Shown: positions 36,701-49,500 of the stretch, one piece after another
How positions within the stretch are numbered: the first letter of the stretch is position 1
How the letters are laid out: the number at the start of each line of letters is the position of its first letter
Source of the DNA: Dirofilaria immitis
Lineage: Eukaryota > Nematoda > Chromadorea > Rhabditida > Onchocercidae
DNA: 64,000 nucleotides
Direction: 5' to 3'
Assembly (NCBI GenBank): GCA_024305405.1
Contig: JAKNDB010000068.1
Coordinates: forward strand, 4,716,001 to 4,780,000
The notes under the pieces: model-generated
What the model was told of the DNA's origin: nothing
Database searches by the model: none
The model's input: the letters and a program-made list of their open reading frames with translations, nothing else
Made by a program: the position numbers and the translations under genes

Positions 36701-39700
36701 TCCATCGAATGAACGTGTTGGCTATTTAATTGGTTAGGTTTTTAACCATTTTTAAATGATTAGTCGCCTAAGGTTAATTTTCTGTGATCATTATTATTTC
36801 TCCTCCTCACTGTTCTGCTTTTTTGACTAAATATATCAAAATTTTGCTTCAAGTTACAATTTTCTCCAAAAATATAGTTTCTTGTTTCGGTAAATTTTGT
36901 GGAATTCATCATCTTAAATATAAAATCTTTTAGCAACTTATTTTAGTATTTTATTATTCTGCTACGTTTTTGATCCTTTTTCATTATTAATGTAACTTTA
37001 TTTATTAGATATTGTACTGTATAATTTTTTTCATCATAGGTGATGGAGCTGGTGTCGGTAAAGGAAGAACGATTGCTTGCATCATTTTTGAAAATTATCT
37101 CTTAGGACGCAAACGATCAATCTGGTACCATTTCTTGGTTTTTATTCAGAAATTAATTGTTTTATGAATTAAGTAAGAATTTAGAATTTATGAATTTTGA
37201 CATTTATTCAGACTTTGAATTTGATCACATCGACTGATTATTTTGGTTTATATTTATTTCTATATTTTCAAGTAATTTTAATTCTTAACGCAACATATCA
37301 GTATTGAAATTTCTGACGAAAATTTGATAACGTGACATTGCCTCAATTATCTCAAGTTCGTAGAAAGAAGAGAAGGTTCTGGTTCTTCTGATTTGAAAAA
37401 TATTGTTATATAGGCTAAGCGTTTCGGCCGATTTGCGATACGACGCCGAACGTGATTTAAGGGATATCGGTGCCAAAAATATCAAGGTTTATACCTCTAT
37501 AATTCTATCATTTCCTGAATTGTCGATTAAAATTGTATTGTATATGGCATTATGCATTAATTAATAAATATTCTGGCGTTGTTTTATTGCACTATGATAT
37601 GACACTACATTACAATTATATTTTTTAGGTTTATGCATTGAATAAATTCAAATATTCCAAAATTGGTGGTAAGGAAAATGATGTCAAGAAAGGTTGCATT
37701 TTTGCAACGTATTCATCACTCATTGGTGAATGTCGTTCAGCGAAAGGTAAATATCGAACAAGGCTTAAACAATTGATTCAGTGGTTTGGCCAGGTTAGTT
37801 TCATTCTTGTGTTTATTCAAGTTTAAATTTGCTCACATATGATATTTATCACTATAAGAATACTTTATACTAGAAAAAGAAAAGTATAATCTCTTCCGAT
37901 ATGTTATCAGACAGTGTTGTAATAGTTCTGACGCAAGATATCAACATTATTTCAGCATTATCTGATCACATAATATAAAGCCTTCTTTAATAGTAATATT
38001 TTGCATTAGATCATATAAAAACCTCACTAAGAAAGCTTATAATTCCTTCAGGTTGTTTTCCTTCAGCTCTTTATCGATGTGTAGGAATTAGCCATGATTT
38101 ATTTTGACGGTTTTCATTGTGTTTCTTCTTTACATTCACAGAAGGTATTTCTTAGATGGTCGTTCAAAAAAAAAACTCAGAATTTTCACGTGGTTTCCTT
38201 ATATTTATATTATTGATAATTTGAGTTTAAAGAGATTATACTTTTCTAGTAAAATTTCTGTCAGAAATATTTGAAGGCGAATATGAGCACCTGGTCTTTC
38301 TGAAAGAGAATATGAGCAACTGGTCTTTTGATGACTTTTTATGTTTCATATTAATAATATTGCTTTCATTATAGGATTACGATGGTGTTATCGTGCTTGA
38401 CGAATGCCATCGTGCTAAAAATTGGTTCCAACATCTGGTTCAAAACCAACGAAAACAGGTCGAAGTGTTATGGAGCTTCAGAAAGCTTTACCAAATGCCC
38501 GGATTGTTTATGCCTCAGCAACCGGCGCAACTGGTATGAATTATACGACAATTTTTATCGTCAACTTCGATTAAATAGCCATCGCTGATTCATTTTCTTA
38601 AAACTATGATCTCTTAAAAAGACCCAATAAAATGGAATTTTTGCATGAATTCAATCCATTTTTTAATCTGTTTTGAAATTGCTGTGTCCAGAACCTCGAA
38701 ATATGGCGTATATGACACGGATAGGCTTATGGGGACAGGGACAAGCATTTCGAGAATTTAGTGATTTCATTAACGCTGTGGAAAAGCGAGGCGTTGGAGC
38801 CATGGAAGTAGTTGCAATGGATATGAAGGTTTCTGTTTAACATGTTTAACTAATGCTCCTTTATATTTTTTATCGATGAAAAATCTAAGTTTCGAATATT
38901 CGAATCAATTTTTGAATTTATAAAGAAATTGTTCAAAAATTTTAGCAGCGAGGTCTTTATCTGGCTCGTCAGCTTTCTTTTCGCGGTGTTAGTTTTCGAG
39001 TTGAAGAAGTCCCGTTATCGGCGGATTTTATCGAAGTTTATGATGAATCAGTTAAAATATGGCTTGAATGTAGAAGACAATTTCAGGTTCGTATGTTTTA
39101 ATCTATGTTTTTGATTAGCAGTCTATTTTAAAGTGAGAAAAGATTATAACGTAGAAATAGATTTGATTTTGCTATTTACTTCCCGCTAATGTTCTAAACA
39201 ACAAATTGAGAAAAACAGGCAGTGTTTCTGTTGATCACTATTTTCAAATACTGGTTGGATATAATTTTCTATTAATTAAAAAAATTTTTTGCAGGCAGCT
39301 CTTTCTCGTCATTGTGTTGGTCGAACGCAAATGAAATTGATTTGGGGACAGTTTTGGGCGGCACATCAACGATTTTTTAAATATGTTTGTATTGGTGCGA
39401 AAGTATGTTATGAGACTTTCGTTATAATTTGGATTTAAATTGTTCGATTTAAAAGAAAAAATTGAAATTGTTCTCTTACTATTTAAATTAACTAACGACA
39501 AATATATTTGCAGGTCTTTTATACCAGTCAATGAAAACATATGTTTAAAACATTAATAAGTTTTTCGTAGCAGGACGTGGAAATGAAATATTTAAATTTA
39601 TTTAGGTGAAGTCATGTGTCAAGATAGTGCGTGATGCAATAAAAGCCAATAAATGCGTTGTGATTGGTTTACAAACTACCGGTGAGTCGAAAACATTGGA

Positions 39701-42700
39701 AGCACTTGATGATGCCGGTGGCGAATTGACTGAATTCGTATCCACAGCCAAGTTTGTAATTAATGAAATTTGACAAAATTGTCCAAAATATATATATATA
39801 ATCTGGTTAAATCTAGTGAAATTAGCATGCTTAAGTATAACTGTGTCCATATACGGTCCACATCTGAAATTGAAAAACTGATGACGAACAATAATTTAGA
39901 GCAGTGTTGGCGAGGCTTATAGAGAAACATTTCCCAACTGAAAATATGAATTCTTCACTGGATGTGTATACCAATTTCGACAAAATGTGCAATGAATTAG
40001 ATCGCCCAGCTAAACGCAAATGTGCGTGTAATAGAATATTATATGTTGCAAAATGCAAAAATTGCGACCATTGAGGATCCATTATTGTTTCGAGATTTGA
40101 CCATAAACCACAATATATGATGTACTTTAAATACCAGTATCATGTATACAAGAGTTACAAGGGATGCATGACCAAGGAAATGCTAAAATTTGTCCTAACT
40201 ATAAGCATGAACAAACTAACATAATTTTTTGGAAAATTATGTTTTTCAGTAGATATGAACTTGCATTAAATAATTTCAGTTTTCTTCGTTTTTTATAAAA
40301 GACTATATATATATATATATAATAAAAATGCAAAAAATATGTTTGATTATATTTTCCGCCTACTTCAGTGGAAAAATTGGGATCTGTGAGCTTATCGACT
40401 TTTGATTTACCAGCAAAGCGGATGAGACAAAATTCGGTTACAAGAGAACAAACAGATGAAGAGGCACAGGCTGATTCGGATACTGCTGAGTCATCCGAAG
40501 AAGAGAATAGTTCACAGTCAACAGAAGAAGAAGATACATCGAGTGAAGAGGAGAACGTAAATTTTTTACGTGGTTGAACTATGTTATTTTTGATGGCTTG
40601 CGTTATTGAAACGACATAATTAGTATTTCATTTCGAATTTAATTTTACAGATCAAAAAAGGCAAATAGCTGAAGCACTGCATTTTGTATTTCAATACGCT
40701 ATTTCTATACAATTGTTTTTGAACGAAATAGTTTAATGGAGTATGAGAGGGGCTGTATTTGTTGCTAAATTGATGGGATAAATATGATAGAAAAATCTGG
40801 AGAAATGTGATTTAAACAGTCAAGTTTTTTTCTTGTCAGTTACTATTCAGAGTGATCGTAACGAGTATGATCAACCGTTTTTATTGAATGAAATGATTAG
40901 AAAATGATCAACTACAAAAAGGGGTAATGCAAATCAGTAACAGAGACAGTATGGAGAGGAAGTATTTTGAGATTACGTATTGGAGATTATTTTACTTTCC
41001 CTCATTCTTTGTTCTTTTAGCATCAAATGGAGCCATCCAGGGTGATGAAGACACTTGGTTGCAAAGATTATTGGATGAAGCAAAAAGTTCGGACGATGAA
41101 ACAACGGAAGGGAAAAGTGACAGTGAAAAAGAGAAAGAGAGAAGTGACGACGAAGAATTTAATCCGTTTACTTGCGATTTTACTAGAGGCATGGTTTTAA
41201 TTCCCTTGAGACGGTTAGTTTTTGGTAAAAATGAAAAATAAATTCTATTATATTTCCAGAAGATCCATGGGCGACAAAACAACAAGTTATTTCGGACTCA
41301 CCGAAGAAAAAGAAAGTTAAAAGAAGAAGTTCAAAAAAAAGCAGAAAAAGTCAGCAATCAGTCGGATCGATTCTACGGCGATGGTAAAATCGACTTTTGG
41401 AATATGAAGCATGATATGAAATTTACTTTGAAGAAGAAATAATTCAAAAATACTTTTCATGTTAATTGCTTCCAATTTTATTGGACTGTATCTACTAACC
41501 AACATAAATTTAAAGAGAATTTTAAAATATTTTATGCGAAAAATGATTGTGCGTAAGTAACAAAAATTCATTGCAGCATAATACTGCCGATGTTTTTATG
41601 TCATCGTCGCGTTTGGTAAGTGATGAGGATCTTACCCTTGGTGAAACTTCATTAATCAAGGCGGAGCTACTAGCTGCTGTAGAGCGTCTAAGTCCTCGAT
41701 TGCCTCCAAATACACTTGATCAACTAATTGACGAATTGGGTGGTCCTGATTATGTCGCTGAGGTTTTCTTTTAATTCAAAACTATTTGGACATTTTGATT
41801 CTTAGCATAATTAACAGAAGTATTTATTGATCTGAAAAGAAAAAAAATTGGAGATATTAATTTAATGTTTACTTTTACAGATGACAGGTCGTAAAGGCCG
41901 TGTTGTTTGCCGTGAAGATGGAGATGTTGAATATGAACTTCGACATGCTGGAGCAGATGTACCACTTGAATTGATGAATATGGATGAAAAGGATAAATTC
42001 ATGAAGGGCGAAAAATTAGTTGCCGTAATTTCAGAGGCAGCATCTTCCGGTATTTCATTGCAAGTTAGTTTTATCACCCTTTTTTTTGAAATGAGTCCTA
42101 CATATATGAAAATTTAATGTCCTGGGTGAACCAGTAATATTTCATCTTTAGTCGGATCGAAGAGCTGCGAATCGTCGACGTCAGTACATATCACATTAGA
42201 ATTACCTTGGTCTGCTGATAAAGCTATTCAACAATTTGGTAATTCCTTTTTAGTTTCTTATTTTTATTACAATTCCACAGATGTATTCTGGAGAACGAAA
42301 ATTTTGAGGAGGTAAATAAGCAATTGCTTCAGGACGTACACATCGTTCAAATCAGGTTAGCGCACCAGAATATATATTCTTGATATCCGAGCTTGCCGGT
42401 GAAAAAGGTAAGTTAATACATATCGTAAGTCATACTTCGTTTTTCCTATTTTTTAGAGGATAAAATTCATTTTTAAAAATTCGAAATGTTTAGACGCTTC
42501 ATTTATTATTTAATTACTTGTGCACATGTTGCAGGACAATGAAAATATTTTTCTTGGTTTGTGGTATGTGCAAGTCATTGATTGCGTTCTCCAACGTTAT
42601 TCAATGACTTACACATGCAAGCAAAAATCCTTAAAACAGGTAAAGACAACCAAAATTCACTACTGAACAGATTTAATAAAATTGGATGTATCAGTTAAAA

Positions 42701-44552
42701 GTTTATATAGATTTGCATCAATTGTTGCCAAACGATTGGAATCTCTTGGAGCATTGACACATGGTGATCGTCGTGCAACTGAATCACGTGATCTAAGTCA
42801 GTTTAATTTGGATACGAGATATGGCCGAGCGGCCTTAGATGTATTGTTACGAACAGTTACTGGATTACTCGATCCGCCACTTATACAACCACCGAAGGAT
42901 TACAAACCTGGAAACTTCATAAATGGTAAAATTTTGGCTTAAACAAGATTTCTGAAAATATAAACATATAAATAATTGATTTGGTAACTTTAGTTATGAG
43001 CACTAAAATGGTATTGCAAAATTTTCTTATACTATTTACTCTAAGAATTTGAATGTTACAGACATGCAATGTTATATGGAAGGTGTTGGTTTATTGTCAC
43101 TGGATAATGGTGTCTATACAATTGAAAAAGAATCTGCAACCATACCAAAGTTTTTGAATCGTCTTCTTGGTCTACCAGTGCACGCACAAAATGCGCTTTT
43201 CCAATATTTTTCCGATATCGTCGCTGAATTAGTTGCGCAAGCAAAGCATGATGGGACGTACGATATGGGTATTATGGGTGAGTTATGATCTTTCTGTGGG
43301 TTCGATTTGACTGTTTGATGATTTATTAGCATATCTAATTATGCTTATACCTAACATTTCATTATTCAATTCTTGAATAATATTTCAGATCTTGGGATGG
43401 GTGGTGATGAAGCACGTAAGTTAGAAACTCGCATATTCATGGGACGCTATGAAAGTGGTTTCTTCCGAGTCGAAATTCATAAAATTGGCGTGGAGCGTGG
43501 TGTAAGTTGGGAAGATGCTTATGCAATTTGGAAAGACCATCATGAAGATCAGGTGAATTTGAGCTTAATTCAGTTCGAATTATAATCTTGAGATGCTGTT
43601 CTTCGTAAAAATCTAGCTTTTTTGATTTTCAGGATGGATTTTATCTGGCATCAATTGGCAATAATGGAAAAAAGACTGCAGCTCTTGTTTATGGTATCGG
43701 CAAGAAACGTTTAGATACAGGTGCGCGTCTGTTCTGTATAACACGACCAAGCACAGGTCGAAGTGCAAAACTGGAAACAATTGATGAATTAACAAAGCGT
43801 TTTCATCTTGCCACTCCTGAAGAAACCGAACAAGTTTGGAAAGATCAGTTTGAAGGTCAGTAGATTTGTATCATCATCAAGTCAATATTTCGAGTTAAAT
43901 CTTGTGGGAAGTATGATTTTCGTTTAAACCAATTCTTCATTTAGACTGAATGTCTTTCTTCCGGCTTCACTGAATTGAAACTTTTTCAAAATTTTCTCTC
44001 AATTTCAGGATCGAACAAGACATGTCAACATAATTATTTTCATGGTCGTTGTCGGAACGAAGCGATGGGTGTATACTGTGAAACTGGACGACGGACACGA
44101 ACTTACTTTGTCCTTTCCGGCTCGGTACTTTCGGTATGGCCGATCGTTGAAGAAGTATTATCCAGTGGTATGTCAGCTCGGGAAATTAGACGATCACAGC
44201 GAATGCAGATAATTCGTGTCAGAACACCGCAAGAGCATAAAATCGTTGGTATGTTTTTTGCTTTATCTTTGATCAAGGATGGCGTTTCTAATTGTAACTA
44301 ATGATGTTAGTTAAGAACATGAGATTTTGTTTTTGAAGATGTAATTTGAAACGATTGAATTTTTGCAACAAATGTAAAAGTCAGTTATACAACTAATTAA
44401 AATTGGTTTTGCATCTTTTCGATTCTAATTTTGAATTTAATATTTCAGGATTACTAGTTTTACCACAATATGTGCGTACGTTAGTTGCTCGTTTTGAGAA
44501 ACATTGTGGAGGTTATTGTATGGAATCGAAGTCAGCAAATACTTTAAACTGA
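33737..44552 (+). CDS. let-765: Strawberry notch homologue (SBNO/LET-765), helicase-like regulator
   Basis: Nuclear DExD/H helicase-like protein linked to Notch and EGF signalling. Exons: 33737-34252, 34417-34591, 34703-34866, 35118-35745, 36248-36400, 36624-36732, 37040-37124, 37414-37486, 37629-37793, 38375-38533, 38692-38828, 38946-39086, 39295-39402, 39606-39751, 39900-40021, 40369-40556, 41041-41224, 41260-41383, 41577-41762, 41881-42063, 42152-42238, 42333-42407, 42711-42925, 43062-43277, 43389-43552, 43633-43855, 44009-44248, 44449-44552. Motifs: [13 protein letters not shown] (Walker A), [12 protein letters not shown] (Walker B, DECH), YASATGAT (III), [39 protein letters not shown] (VI), then the SBNO C-terminal half ([23 protein letters not shown]). 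An acidic Ser-rich linker spans exons 16-17. One-base gaps occur at 38422, 41333-41340, 42184 and 42402-42406. The exon 3 to exon 4 junction is out of phase by two bases and is unresolved. Confidence 0.93.
38279..38336. repeat. 29-base tandem duplication in a let-765 intron
   Basis: GAATATGAGCACCTGGTCTTT and GAATATGAGCAACTGGTCTTT lie 29 bases apart, one mismatch, inside the intron before exon 10. Confidence 0.8.
40304..40322. repeat. TA dinucleotide microsatellite
   Basis: About nine TA units in the let-765 intron ending at 40368. Confidence 0.9.
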
Positions 44553-46504
44553 ATTGATACAATGTTGAAGAGCTTTATGGTAAAAATGTATACGTGTCTA
44601 CATGCATTCACTTCTTTCATTTAGGCTTTTTTCATGGAAATAGTTCTCAGTTAAAACTTTCAAAATATCTATTTTCTGTATTATATCTATTTTTTGTTTT
44701 TTGTTTTTTTGTTTTTTTGATTAGCGTATATGGTAAATCCAGAGTTTTTCTTTCGTTTTTGAAATTTTGGTGAAAATTGGTTTGTTTACAAATTTTCTCG
44801 TTATCTGTATATACTTAAAAAGCAAGCCAGTATATCTGTTGTCTGTTGAGAAATTGGTCTATTGCTCGTTATCTTGTGAATATCTACTTTTTACGATACT
44901 TCAACCTTCACTTCTTTTATGCTAATGCAATTTGCGTTGTTATTGTTGAGTTAATTCCTCGCTTTATATATCATTTCATTCAGCATTTCTTGTTGATACG
45001 CTTTTCCATACATTATTACGTAACATTTTTTCTGTGAACGTTTTCATCAAGCGAATTGAAATTTTTGTGTAATTCTGGAACAGACATTTGATACTTTGTT
45101 TAATATTCTTGTCATTGGAAAAATGACATGGAATAGGATGTAATGTTTTAACGTGGAAGACTCGCGTACCGTTCATCTTACATTTTGCAATTTGAAGTAA
45201 TGAATATATATTAGTGACACGCATTTTACACTGAACTTAGTGTTTAATTTATGCAGAATATATGTGTAGAAGAATCTGAAATTTCAAACCTAAAGAATTC
45301 CACGTGAAATGATAATTCGTAACAGAGAAACAAACACTGTGGCATTAGTTAACTCATTATCAATTTGGATTGGTGCCGTGAGCATATTTTTTTAGGTAGA
45401 GGGTTTCTTTTGAATATTACAACATTATCCAAATGGGTGACCTATCTCCCTCTGAGAGTCCTAAGTCAAAAGCTTGAAATACGTTGTTGGAGGTTGGGGA
45501 TCGAACCCTCACCCTTTCGCATGCAAAGCGAACGCTCTGCCACTGAGTGAAACTCGGCTTAGACCGCTTCCCATTCTATATTAAATAATATTAATTGAAA
45601 TTTGTATATATCCATTTTCTTTGTTTAGTCTTATTTTTATTAATTTAACAAGTAATAAAATATTTTTATTAAGCCAAATTAATTTTATCAATTCGAATAT
45701 CTATGAAATTACGATTTAAAATTAGCATTATTAATTCACATTATTTGTTGTCGTTAGATTGTAAGGCATAAAATTTTCAGTTTCAGAATATCATTAGATC
45801 ATTTTATGACCCCTCTCTCTCGCTTCCATATTTTATCACTCAATTACCGTGGAAGTGAATGATAATTTTCTTATCATCAATGAAATAAAATTGAGATAGG
45901 AAAAAAACGAAAATTATTTTCGAAATAATAATTTCAAAAATATTACTTAATTTTCTAGGATATGGAGAAAAATAATTAATATTTTAATAACAAACGATGA
46001 GAAAATATATAATTTTATTTACGAAGCTATTCAAATAAAAATAACAATAACAATAATGAAATTTATTTGGCCAAACAAACGACAACAAATAATACAACTT
46101 ATAATGCTTAATTTGCTAAACCATCATATATATTTCACAGCAATTGTTAACATTTATCAAATGTTATTTAATAGAGATTTTTTCACGTTTTTTAACTATA
46201 ATTAAAATTTGACCAAATGAACCTATTTTATATTTCAATGCACTTTTTGATTAATAGTTTAAAAATCATAGAATAATAATGAGTAAATAAAGTGTATTTA
46301 AATAATAATAATATCAATCTGTCAAGGAAGGAAATATATAATAAGAAATAATTACTGATAATGCTAAAATCGTGCATATATATATGTCAGAATATGAGTA
46401 ACTTATTTAGTTTAATGATCATAGTTAATTTTAGTTATAGAAAAGAGGCACTAGTAAAGCTAAATTAAAATAATTTCAGTACAATTTTAGGTTCGACCAA
46501 TTTA
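44553..46504. other. Intergenic, convergent, with a tRNA-like relic
   Basis: 2 kb between the let-765 stop and the last exon of the small membrane protein gene. Besides the tRNA-like element near 45.5 kb and its GC-richer flank (about 45360-45570) nothing is recognised. Confidence 0.5.
45487..45558 (-). tRNA. tRNA-Ala(UGC)-like element, probable pseudogene
   Basis: On the minus strand the element has a D arm (ACTC AGTGGCA GAGC), a paired anticodon stem TTCGC/GCGAA around loop TTTGCAT (anticodon TGC, Ala), and a T loop in GGTTCGATCCC, a perfect B box. Overall length, about 72 bases, and a downstream T4 stretch (45468-45471 on plus) fit a Pol III gene. However, the acceptor strands (CCGAGTT and CCTCCAA) do not pair and two of five T-stem pairs are lost, so it is probably a decayed copy or tRNA-derived repeat. 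Confidence 0.7.
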
Positions 46505-49500
46505 TTATGTCTTTTCTAATTTCCCATGATCTTCAAAAACGGTACCATTTGTTCGTGGTCCAAGAAATAATTCACTGCCAGAAATTTTCATGCTTGCATC
46601 AAGTGTTTCGTTTACTAAAAAAATTAATAAATTTAACAAATATTTAATATATTCATAAGGAATATTGATTATTAAGCTAATTAAGATTTAAATTAATAAA
46701 TTTAAGTTTAAAATAATATCTGTACTTCAATGCAATTTGTTATAATGAATATAACAAGCGTAACAACTACACTGCATATCACGGAAGTGATCATGAAGAG
46801 ATCTCGTCAAAAAAACGAATAAATTAAAATGATTTTAAACTGTTAAAGTGCATCATTAAATGATTATTTCGAAATAATCTTTTCTTAACTCTTCTTTTAA
46901 TTTCGTAAAATTAAATCAAAATTTGAAATTTTTAAATAACAGGTTTATTTCTATGCTAATTTTCACTTTTATAAGTATCACAAATAATTATTAATTATCT
47001 TAATCTATTTTCATATTATTTTTTTGTTTTCTCTATTTTTTTCCTTAATGATTTCTTAAATTTAAAGTAAAAGAATGAATATTTCATCTATCTCAATGTT
47101 TATGTTATACCTATGTTAGTTATCTATTTAAATTGATTAATTGAATATCAAAAAATAAAAGTAATTCAAATTACATTGATATGACATTGATTTGATTGTA
47201 TTTATTTTTCATTTTGCCGAAAAAAAAACTAAAAAAATTTGAAAACTTTAACTTGCGACATTTTTGATAATTAAAAATGTTTTTTTAATGTATAAAATCA
47301 TATTCCTATCTTATAAATTATCAGTATAATTCCCTACAGAGTTAGTAAATATTATTGTTCGCTTTTTTACATTACTTAAAATTGATAAAAGCGAGCGATA
47401 AATTATGTTCTACGATTTTGTTTTTATTTAGCTAAATATAGTAAAAATCAATAATACTAAAAATATTTAATAGAAATCAGAATACTTTAATTATATTTGA
47501 AAGTAAATATCAAATTAACAGATATATATTAATAAATGTTACAGTAAACATATATCTTCGTGCTTATCTAATACATAGTAATCAATTTTGTTAATAGATT
47601 TATGCTCAAAAATATTATCGTAATATTAAAATAGTTGATATTATTAAGGTAGGTTCAAATTAATGATAAATAAATTGTATGATTGATAAACGCATAGAAA
47701 TTATATATCTATCCTACTTAATTAATTCAGGTTTTTAAATAAAAGCTCGGTTATTTTATTTTCAAATTTAATGATTTATATTGAAGGAATACTTCATCGG
47801 TTAGATTAAATAAGCATCGTTAAAAATCCGAGCCTTTTTTTCCTTTTCTTTCTAAGAAAGAATACTTAACTCTAAGTAGAATCATTGTATTACTTAAATT
47901 ATATCTATGTAATAAAAATAAAACTATTAAAATAATCTTTAAATGAAAATTGAACATTTTTTCTAGCACATTTATTTTTGATGGATTAAAAGTTTCCAGA
48001 GTTTATCATTATTACCATTATTGCAGTGTCACTGATGATGATGTTGATAATAATAATAATAATAACAATGATAAATAAAAGGTCGGAATTAAAAATTAAA
48101 ATAATTATTTTTCTGATCACTTTTAACTTACAGATTTTCGTTCTATAAATTATGGTTAATTTAACTTGAAAAAATAAAAATATTATACGCATTTTTGCCA
48201 CCTTATCAAATAGGAAGAAAAAATTAATTTAACAAATCATAAAAAAATTCGATTTGCAATTCTTTTCTTATTTTCATTATTATATAAATACAATAATGAA
48301 AATAAAAATATAATTACATACGTATAAATATTTTTCATTTATTATTTCCATTATTAAATTAATTAAAATACGAAATAGATATTTCTTTTTCTTTTGATTT
48401 TAAATGAATTCAATGCAAAGTTGAAAATCCCTTCCTTCCGGATTTTAATTTGATTAATGCAATAAACGTTCATTAGAATTGCAGGAAAAAGCTTGAAATC
48501 GAGAATATTGAATAATTCAAATATGCATACTTATTTTCTGCACAAATAATGATAACAATCATTTTAGTTGCATATCTATTTGCGCGTTTAATTTTATTAA
48601 AATAATTCAGAATTCAAAACTAATTTATTTATCAATTGGAAAATGAAAGTAAGAAAACTGAAGTAAATAAAATTTTTAAATTTTTCGAAAAATTCAAAAA
48701 ATTAATGGGAAAAATGCTTCTTTTTCTATTACATGAACATTGGAAAATAAGCATATTCTGTTGTTTATTTTAAAAGATTTATTTCAAATAATCAAAACTA
48801 TTCTCCAAGGGAAATTTAAAAATTTTGAGCTTAAAAAATAAGTACTTTTTGGTTCCATTACATGCATCATCAATTTATGCTAACAATTGTTAAAAATTAA
48901 AAGTTTAAAAAGTTCGATCTATTTAAAAATGTATTTTAATTTAAAAAGAGTGATTAATCGAAAGATTTTATTTGAAAAAAGAAAATTCTGACAAAACAAA
49001 ATTTTATTTGTACGCATTTTTTAAGAAGCTAAGAACATTAAAATTTTTTATTTTATTAAAATAAAAATGATTTTAAGAAAATCTTATGTATAATATATAA
49101 AGTATTGTAAAATTAATATTGAACAAAATAATTTGATCATTTATTATTATCACTTATCAATTAATTGATATCGAAAAGTAATGTTTACAGCCATTAACAT
49201 CTATTTGTCGTTTATCGCAAAAGTATCGCTATTTGAAAAAAGAAATGATAAGATTGTTTTGTTTGAAAGTATCTTTTAGGGAATTATTATATTTCAAAAA
49301 TACCTTTACTATATAATATTAATAAATTTTAAATTATTTGCGTTATCTTGAAATATTCTTTGGAGATTATCATATGCTAGCATAAATGTACAAGAATCAT
49401 AGTTATAATAATCATTTATAAAATGAATAATATATTGTTATTGTTAACACTTATATCAGTTAATGTTTTGTTTTTTATAAAATATCATTTTCCTAATTAT

